From contig DDIR01000124.1 in NCBI GenBank assembly GCA_002338715.1, positions 1 to 64,000 of the forward strand: a DNA stretch of 64,000 bases, in the 5' to 3' direction. Positions 26,847 through 33,560 of this stretch are shown here, in pieces. The stretch comes from Phycisphaerales bacterium UBA1845. GTDB taxonomy: Bacteria; Planctomycetota; Phycisphaerae; UBA1845. The notes beneath the pieces are model-generated. The model had not been told where the DNA came from. It worked only from the letters and a program-made list of their open reading frames with translations, and did no database searches. Position 1 is the first letter of the stretch, and the number at the start of each line of letters is the position of its first letter. The position numbers and the translations under genes were made by a program.

Positions 26847-29150
26847 GTGCGAATGTCCAGATACAGATCTTTGTCGGTTTCGTTCTTTCTCTTCGCAATA
26901 GTGACAGTTCACGGCACTAGCGCTGCACGTGCTGATGAAGTCACCGCATTGGCCTCGAAGGAAGCGAGCGTCGAACAGCGCGTTGATCAGATCATCAAAA
27001 AACTCACCCTCGATGAAAAGCTCGGACAGTTCACCCAGATGTGGGGCGGCGTCAAGCAGGACATCAATCCCGAACAAGCCGCGCTCCAACGCAACGATCT
27101 CGAAGGTCAGGTGCGTTCGGGAATGATCGGTTCATTTCTGGGGATTCAGTCGGCTGCCCGCGCCAACGAACTGCAACGCATCGCCGTTGAAGAGTCGCAC
27201 GCGGGAATCCCATTGATCTTAGCCAACGATGTGATTCACGGATTTCGGACGATCTTTCCCATCCCGCTTGCAGAAGCCGCCAGTTTCGATCCCGATGCGG
27301 TTCGCCTGTCAGCCCGGATTTCCGCAATCGAAGCCGGCGCAGTCGGAACGCATTGGACGTTTGCGCCCATGGTCGATATCGCCCGCGATCCAAGGTGGGG
27401 ACGCGTCGCAGAAGGTTCCGGTGAAGATCCATATCTCGGAAGCGTGATGGCCAAGGCCCGCGTCGAAGGCTTCCAGGGAACCGATCTGACGGCGAAAGAT
27501 ACGATCCTCGCTTGTGCCAAGCATTTCGTCGCATACGGCGGCGCGGAAGGGGGACGCGATTACAACGCCGTCGACATCTCGCTGGCGACGCTGCACAACG
27601 TGTACCTTCCGCCATTTCATGCAGCCGTCGATGCCGGTGTCGGTTCGTTGATGTCGGGATTCAACAGCCTCAACGGCATTCCCTGCACCGCCAACCAGAT
27701 GATCCTCCATGACGTTTTACGGGATCGATGGTCGTTTGACGGGTTCGTCGTGAGCGACTGGAGTTCGGCCACCGAAATGGTGACGCACGGTTTCGCCAAG
27801 GATGACGCGGATGCCGCGCGACAGGCGCTGTTGGCCGGCATCGATATGGATATGTCGTCGTTTTCGTTTCGCACACACCTGGGCAAGGCGCTTGAGATCG
27901 GTCTGATCAGCATGGATGACATCGATCGAAATCTCGCCCGGGTGCTTCGTGCAAAGTTGCGCCTTGGATTGTTCGATCAGCCCTACGTCGATCCGGAGGT
28001 TGAAGCGCGCGTGATTCTTTGCAAAGAGCACCGAGCCGCCGCCCGCGATGTCGCCCGTCGAAGCATCGTTCTCTTGCGCAACGAGAATTCAACGCTGCCA
28101 ATTGCGAACACCGCCAAGCGAATCGCGGTCATCGGGCCGCTCGTCAGCGCAAAGAAGGACGCGCTTGGAACGTGGTCTGTTTTCGGAAAGCCTGAAGATG
28201 TCGTTTCGGTTGAAGAGGCGATGCGCGCTCGCGCAGGTGAATCGATCGACGTGAAATTTGCCCGCGGATGCGGCGTGCTTGAAGACGACCGCTCCGGTTT
28301 CGACGAAGCGAAAAAGCTGGCCGCGGAAAGTGACTATGTGGTGCTGGTTCTCGGTGAGAGTGAAGACCTTTCGGGCGAAGCCCATAGCCGCTCGATGCTT
28401 GGATTACCGGGAATTCAGTTGGATCTGGCGAAGGAAATCATCGGGTTGGATAAGCCGACTGCGGTTGTGTTGATGGCGGGGCGCCCGTTGAGTGTGCCCT
28501 GGTTGGCTGAAAACGCCGACGCGATGTTGATGGCCTGGCACCTCGGTGTTGAAACGGGCAACGCGATTACCGACGTATTGTTCGGTGCATACAACCCCGG
28601 TGGCAAAATGCCCATCACGACGCCGCGCAACGTGGGGCAGGTGCCCATCTATTACGCACACGAAAACACGGGCCGACCGCCAACCGACGAACGCTACACC
28701 TCAAAATACATCGACGTCCCATGGACGCCGCTCTATCCGTTCGGTTATGGCAAAAGCTACACGACGTTTTCGTTCGCGGATCTAAACGTGAACGGAACGG
28801 AGTTCGCGACCGACGCCACGATCGAAGCAAGCGTTGCGCTGACCAACACCGGAAAGGTCGCGGGCGACGAGGTTGTCCAGGTGTACACGCGCGACATGGT
28901 GGCGACGCTGACGCGCCCGGTGCGCGAATTGAAACGCTTCAAACGGGTTCACTTGCAGCCGGGTGAAACGAAGACCGTTGATTTCAAGATTGCGGTCAGT
29001 GAACTGGGCTTCTTCGACAACAACGGTCAGTACCGCGTCGAACCCGGAACGTTCAAACTGTGGATCGGCGCAGATTCTGAAGCAACGCTGGGCGCTGAGT
29101 TTGAGGTGGTTCCGGTTGCTGCAAAAGCCATGACGAAAGTGGCCGATTGA
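26847..29150 (+). CDS. GH3 beta-glucosidase, BglX-like
   Basis: A 767-residue exported glycoside hydrolase that would remove glucose from the ends of beta-glucan oligosaccharides. Signal peptide about residues 1-31 (ending ARA). The N-terminal barrel (about 45-385) has the nucleophile Asp304 in GFVVSDWSS and the KHF substrate loop (CAKHFVAYG). The alpha/beta sandwich domain follows (about 405-620; LGESEDLSGEAHSRS contains the likely acid/base Glu), then a fibronectin-type III-like domain (about 670-755). Length and order match periplasmic BglX enzymes. GTG 26847 is 5 bp after AGGAG; ATG 26853 is an alternative start. It ends one base before the convergent gene at 29152. Confidence 0.95.
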   Translation: MRMSRYRSLSVSFFLFAIVTVHGTSAARADEVTALASKEASVEQRVDQIIKKLTLDEKLGQFTQMWGGVKQDINPEQAALQRNDLEGQVRSGMIGSFLGIQSAARANELQRIAVEESHAGIPLILANDVIHGFRTIFPIPLAEAASFDPDAVRLSARISAIEAGAVGTHWTFAPMVDIARDPRWGRVAEGSGEDPYLGSVMAKARVEGFQGTDLTAKDTILACAKHFVAYGGAEGGRDYNAVDISLATLHNVYLPPFHAAVDAGVGSLMSGFNSLNGIPCTANQMILHDVLRDRWSFDGFVVSDWSSATEMVTHGFAKDDADAARQALLAGIDMDMSSFSFRTHLGKALEIGLISMDDIDRNLARVLRAKLRLGLFDQPYVDPEVEARVILCKEHRAAARDVARRSIVLLRNENSTLPIANTAKRIAVIGPLVSAKKDALGTWSVFGKPEDVVSVEEAMRARAGESIDVKFARGCGVLEDDRSGFDEAKKLAAESDYVVLVLGESEDLSGEAHSRSMLGLPGIQLDLAKEIIGLDKPTAVVLMAGRPLSVPWLAENADAMLMAWHLGVETGNAITDVLFGAYNPGGKMPITTPRNVGQVPIYYAHENTGRPPTDERYTSKYIDVPWTPLYPFGYGKSYTTFSFADLNVNGTEFATDATIEASVALTNTGKVAGDEVVQVYTRDMVATLTRPVRELKRFKRVHLQPGETKTVDFKIAVSELGFFDNNGQYRVEPGTFKLWIGADSEATLGAEFEVVPVAAKAMTKVAD

Positions 29151-29151
29151 A

Positions 29152-30594
29152 CTAGCGCAGCTGATTGGCCTGGCTGGCGAAATCGATCAGGTCGATATCG
29201 CCGTCATTGTCGAAGTCGTATTCGCCGCACGTTGATGGTGTGTCGGTCGAAGGACCATTCATGCACGCCAGAAAGCACTGCGATTGTTTGTCGGCGAGCA
29301 GATCGACGCACACCGGTACAAAGCGAAATGCATTAAGAACCACTTCCTGATTTTGCCCATTGCTTGGCGGGCCATCCAACTGCCAGAAATTGATGTGCAC
29401 GCGCGGTTGCTCCGGGCGAGGCAAATATGCGCCTGTATTGACCCATGACGCGATGGTGGTCGCGGGCGATTCGTCGGCTGGTCCGCCGCGCCACGCCCGT
29501 GCTTCAACGCGATCGGGCAGCCAGCGCAATGCATAGCTGACCAATTCGCCTTCTGAATAAGTGATGTCAAATCGCGTGATGTTGCTCGTCACGTAGTACG
29601 GTTGAATGACGAACTGCGCGACGTCGTCGGCTGGATTGCCCCAGCGGCTGATCTCGACATCGATCTCGTTGTGCAGATTCCATGGGTTGGCTGGGTCATA
29701 GCAATACGGATATTGCCAAAGGAATAGTCCGAACACGACGTTTGCGGGAAACAAGTCGAGCCGCCCGACCGTGGTGAAGATGTAGTCACCGTATCCGAGC
29801 GGTTCTTCGAGCGTCACTTCGGTGCTGTGCCAGGTTCCGCCGAACTTCTTGATGGCCATGTGAAGTTGGCCCTGAGCATCGACCCAGACATCATTGACGC
29901 TGTCGCCAAAGAAACTCGGTCCCGGTCCATACACCCCCGGACCTTTGACCCGCCAATCGTGACCTGCAAAGTCGATCACGCGGCCACCCGGAAAATCAAA
30001 CCATTGCTGGTCTTCGCGCGAAGGTGGTCCCGACCGATCAAACTCGATCAGGTCGTAGAAGACCGTACCGCTTTCTTGTGCGGGGCTTTGCAGAAATGCC
30101 AAGAGTATCCGCACGCTCGCAGTTCCGCCGGGGGCTGGTGCAGTTGTGAATGAAAACGCGTGCCATGTGTCGGCGGAATCGGCGGGAAGCAAAACGTCGT
30201 GGGATTCGTAACTGATGAGATTGTTCGCGGCGTTTCGCCATTCGATGTTGACGATTCCCTTGGCGCTGCCCGTCAGGACATCCAGCGATGAGTGCAGCAC
30301 GCGGCCCGATACATCCCACCGTTCACCAGGTGCGGTGTCGAGAGCCTGCCAAAATGCGGAAATTGCCCAATCGCCGGAATCCGGTCCCGCGACAGCCGCC
30401 GACCGCTTACCGTGAACGACCGGGCTTCCCGTTCCGCCGACGACACCAAACTGGTTCCACTCGGCGAAGACCGGGGCTCCGTTGTCGGCGAATTCGAAGC
30501 TCGGGTTGGCCAACTGGCATTGGGCGCGTGCTTCAATCCCGCCCATGAGTACGGAAACCAGCACAGCCGAGATGTTTAGAATGCGACCATTCAT
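29152..30594 (-). CDS. Secreted GH16-like protein with N-terminal CBM-like domain
   Basis: A 480-residue exported protein: signal peptide (about 1-24, ending ARA), a CBM4/9-like beta-sandwich (about 27-188; ANPSFEFADN, then IEWRNAANNLISYESHD), a GH16-like domain (about 195-425) and a dockerin-like end (EYDFDNDGDIDLIDF). The GH16 core has HNEIDVEISRWG: Glu310, Asp312 and Glu314 in the ExDxE form, without the one-residue bulge present in the two other GH16 enzymes here. The specificity therefore probably differs. It converges on the GH3 gene and has its own promoter. Confidence 0.8.
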   Translation of the reverse strand: MNGRILNISAVLVSVLMGGIEARAQCQLANPSFEFADNGAPVFAEWNQFGVVGGTGSPVVHGKRSAAVAGPDSGDWAISAFWQALDTAPGERWDVSGRVLHSSLDVLTGSAKGIVNIEWRNAANNLISYESHDVLLPADSADTWHAFSFTTAPAPGGTASVRILLAFLQSPAQESGTVFYDLIEFDRSGPPSREDQQWFDFPGGRVIDFAGHDWRVKGPGVYGPGPSFFGDSVNDVWVDAQGQLHMAIKKFGGTWHSTEVTLEEPLGYGDYIFTTVGRLDLFPANVVFGLFLWQYPYCYDPANPWNLHNEIDVEISRWGNPADDVAQFVIQPYYVTSNITRFDITYSEGELVSYALRWLPDRVEARAWRGGPADESPATTIASWVNTGAYLPRPEQPRVHINFWQLDGPPSNGQNQEVVLNAFRFVPVCVDLLADKQSQCFLACMNGPSTDTPSTCGEYDFDNDGDIDLIDFASQANQLR

Positions 30595-30640
30595 CAGTGA
30601 AATCCGGGATCAAATCAGCGAATCAGGGTAATCTGACAAC

Positions 30641-30669
30641 ATTATAGCGTCGCGGCAGCGCAGACCCAA
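30641..30669 (-). promoter_or_regulatory. Sigma70-like promoter of the GH16-like gene
   Basis: Minus-strand TTGGGT (30664-30669), a 17-bp spacer and a perfect TATAAT (30641-30646), 46 bp upstream of the start codon at 30594. Confidence 0.65.
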
Positions 30670-31253
30670 TCGATCATTGCCAAGCGATCCATGCCGGACG
30701 ATACATCGGAATTCGAAGGCCCAAGTGGATCGTGGGTTCGGTATCGGCGAAACGGCCAAATCATCCGGAATCTGCACAGTCGCCTCGATAATCGATCAGA
30801 ATTGCGGACGCATTATTCAAAAGAGGTTGTAGGTCAAAGGGCAAATGAGGGGCAGAAGGAATCAGCCGCGTGAGGCGTGAAGACAAGATACCGCCAACCA
30901 ATCAGTCGGCTGACCGCTTCGGAAATGAACGGAGAGGGGGGGATTCGGTTTCCCGGTTTCTGCAAGTCATTGGCCAGCAACGGATTACGGGCATAACTTG
31001 TTTTGTTGACTAAAGTTATGTTTCGACGTCGTTGGTCAGGAAAGGTCACGGATTCTCACGAATAGTCACGAAGTTTGGCACACTGTGCCAAATGACAGTC
31101 CGTCTGCGGGCGCCTCCATCATGCGTGGAGGTTTGCGAAATGAACGCAACCGCAATGAAGTTGATGTTGGCATGCTCGTACCTTTTTCTTGTCGTTTCGT
31201 GGAAGGCATGTGCAAGCCCGATCACATGTGAAGGACCCCATGGTGGAGGCGGT
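30670..31253. other. Intergenic region at the left edge of the accessory block
   Basis: About 580 bp with no convincing gene. It contains three GTCACG/CTCACG-type short repeats (about 31045-31071) and a perfect palindrome at 31074-31092. The frame upstream of the recombinase start (from 31032) lacks protein-family character. Confidence 0.45.
31074..31092. promoter_or_regulatory. Perfect palindrome upstream of the recombinase gene
   Basis: TTTGGCACA-C-TGTGCCAAA: 9-bp arms around a single base. It is 160 bp upstream of the recombinase start. Symmetric sites of this kind serve as operators, and large serine recombinases act at att sites with partial dyad symmetry, so either role is possible. 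Confidence 0.5.
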
Positions 31254-33560
31254 GTGAGAATTGGTCACCGCGTCGCCCCCACCCACGGCATTCCCAAGGA
31301 GCACTCCGGTTACTCTTTCTCTCTTGCGTGTCCGATCGCCCCGGTCAAGTCGCGGCGTCGGTTGAGGATCGTCGTGTACGCTCGATTCAGCACGGACCAA
31401 CAGTCACCACGGTCCATCGGCGACCAAGTTGCGATTTGCCGCAAGCGCCTCGACGCGCTGGGGCTCGGAGACGTTGAGATCATCGTTGTCAAAGACGAGG
31501 CCATCTCGGGTGAACACGCCCGCCGCCCCGGAATTGACCGAGTTTGGGATTTGATCGAATCGGGTGGATGCGATGTGATCATCGCCGAAGATCTGTCACG
31601 GCTGTATCGCCATTCCACGCGAGCGATGGAGTTGATCGAAGCTGCTGTCGATGCCGGCGTACGCGTGATTGCTATTAATAGCAACATTGACACCGAAGAA
31701 GACGAAAGCCGCTGGCGCATGGGCAGTCATTTTGCTTCCATGAAAGCGGAAATGGACAATACCGAAACGCGCAAACGAATCGTGCGCGCTATGGCAGGGC
31801 TGTGGCGCGATGGTTTTGCCGTGGGCGCTCTGAAACCCGGCTATGTCCGTGTTCCCACCACGCCTGCGACCGACCGCGAGCCCGCCAAGGGGCCATTTCG
31901 CGATGAGAAGGACGCGAACTGGACACCGACGATCACGCGGGCGTACGAAATGTGTGCTCAACATGATATGCCTTGGGTGATTGCGGAATATCTTACCAAT
32001 ACTGGCTTCCCCAAGAGCAATCGCGCTCGTTTGCCTGAATGGACGGAGACGAACGTAATCAGGCTGATTCGTGATCCCATCAATCGAGGTAAAGAATCAT
32101 ACCGCAAGTTGCAGAACGTCAAGAAATATCGGCTTGGCAAGAGCATACAAGTTCCATCACCGGCGGACGAAGTGCTGTTCCGCAAAATGCCACACTTAGC
32201 CCATGTGTCCGATTCCCTGTGGAAGGCGGCCAATCAAGCGATCGATCGGCGCAACCTGAACACCAATCCAAGAACGGGAAAAAGTAACCCTCTTCATCGT
32301 TCCAGCCGCGACAGCCGCACCGCTCTCTCGGAGCTATTCGTTTGTGACGTTTGCAAAGCGAAGATGTACCGGCGCAGCACAATTTATCAATGCGCAGACT
32401 CTCGCCGCTTGAAAACCCTTCATCGTGCAAATGGCAGCCGCTGCTGGAACCGTTGCGCTCCGCAACTGGATACAGTGCATCGCAATCTCGCCCGTTCGAT
32501 CGTGGAGACATTGGTCTCACAGGCCGGTTACTTCGAGGCCCTATGCGCGGAAGTCGTGCGACTCGTCGAACAAGGCGCTCCCGAGGTCGGTCGTCGACTC
32601 CAGGCGCTACAGGGCAAGGATGCAGAGCTAGAACGGAAGCGCGACAACCTTACGAAGGCCATTGAGGACGGCAGCGACATTCCCCAACTCGTGATTCAGC
32701 TTCGTGATCGAGAACTGGAGCGGCAGAGAGTCGAGGCGGAAATCGAAGAGCTCGTTGCGCGAAGCCGAACGGAAGTCCCCATTCCAACGGCTGATGACAT
32801 CCGTAACATCCTCGACGATGCTCGGGCCAATCTTCTCGGTGATTTTGACTCGGAAGCGGCGCCACTATTGAAGCGTCTGATCGACGGGAAGATCCATGCC
32901 GTTCCGTACAGTCGGTTCGATGGTGATTCGCTGCATCTGCGCGCCCATTTCACGCTAAACACACTTCGGCTCTTGCCCCAGGGATGGCAACAGTTGATGA
33001 ACGATCGGGCGAGTGACGAGTCCCTGGCCAGCGTCGCCACGAGCGCGGCGATTCCAGTGGTTGTGGATCTCTTCAAGGTACCCAAGCGGATTCAGTATGC
33101 GAAGTCAATGTGCGACCTTGTCCAAGGGGGTCTCACACTGGCGGACGCTGCGCGGCGACTGGGGCTGCCTGAAACGACGGGCAACAAGGCCTGGGGTGTT
33201 TCTTTGACGACAGTACGAGCCAACCCCACCAACGCACTGGCGGCTTGCACCTCGTACTCGGGCTCCTTCAAGAGCTCAAGCAAAAGCTCATCTGCGCATG
33301 AAGAATCGAGCCGGACAACAGCACTCACGTGCCACGATGACCAGCTCATGTGTGCGCCACATGCCGATTCACCCCTTTTGCCTTGTTGCAGGGTCGCGCG
33401 TCCACGTCTCACTCTGCAGATGTCAGCACGAATTAGCTGGCGCAAATCGTCCAAATCTTGTGGTTCGCCGGCCAACGAGAGCGCCGTAGCCAACTCAGCC
33501 TTCATGTTCCCACCGAAATCATTCTCTTTGAGGGCAACGACGACGCAATTCTTGAGATAG
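31254..33560 (+). CDS. Large serine recombinase, C-terminus probably altered
   Basis: A site-specific recombinase of the large serine type. The catalytic resolvase domain starts at LRIVVYARFSTDQQ (the Ser is the nucleophile, near base 31392), with SGEHARRPG and IAEDLSRLYR following. A Recombinase domain (about 31800-32200), a zinc ribbon (CDVCKAKMYRR ... RCWNRC, about 32340-32460) and a coiled-coil region (about 32540-32800) come next. Family-like sequence ends near base 33180 (AARRLGLPETTG); the last roughly 125 residues are low in complexity and lie antisense to the STAND gene. GTG 31254 is preceded by GGAGG (31245-31249), but the true start could be closer to 31360. Probably integrated or once mobilised the accessory region. 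Confidence 0.85.
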   Translation: MRIGHRVAPTHGIPKEHSGYSFSLACPIAPVKSRRRLRIVVYARFSTDQQSPRSIGDQVAICRKRLDALGLGDVEIIVVKDEAISGEHARRPGIDRVWDLIESGGCDVIIAEDLSRLYRHSTRAMELIEAAVDAGVRVIAINSNIDTEEDESRWRMGSHFASMKAEMDNTETRKRIVRAMAGLWRDGFAVGALKPGYVRVPTTPATDREPAKGPFRDEKDANWTPTITRAYEMCAQHDMPWVIAEYLTNTGFPKSNRARLPEWTETNVIRLIRDPINRGKESYRKLQNVKKYRLGKSIQVPSPADEVLFRKMPHLAHVSDSLWKAANQAIDRRNLNTNPRTGKSNPLHRSSRDSRTALSELFVCDVCKAKMYRRSTIYQCADSRRLKTLHRANGSRCWNRCAPQLDTVHRNLARSIVETLVSQAGYFEALCAEVVRLVEQGAPEVGRRLQALQGKDAELERKRDNLTKAIEDGSDIPQLVIQLRDRELERQRVEAEIEELVARSRTEVPIPTADDIRNILDDARANLLGDFDSEAAPLLKRLIDGKIHAVPYSRFDGDSLHLRAHFTLNTLRLLPQGWQQLMNDRASDESLASVATSAAIPVVVDLFKVPKRIQYAKSMCDLVQGGLTLADAARRLGLPETTGNKAWGVSLTTVRANPTNALAACTSYSGSFKSSSKSSSAHEESSRTTALTCHDDQLMCAPHADSPLLPCCRVARPRLTLQMSARISWRKSSKSCGSPANESAVANSAFMFPPKSFSLRATTTQFLR

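Noticed and set aside
31032..31253. N-terminal extension of the recombinase
   Set aside because: No recombinase similarity before about 31360 and a good GGAGG-GTG start at 31254.
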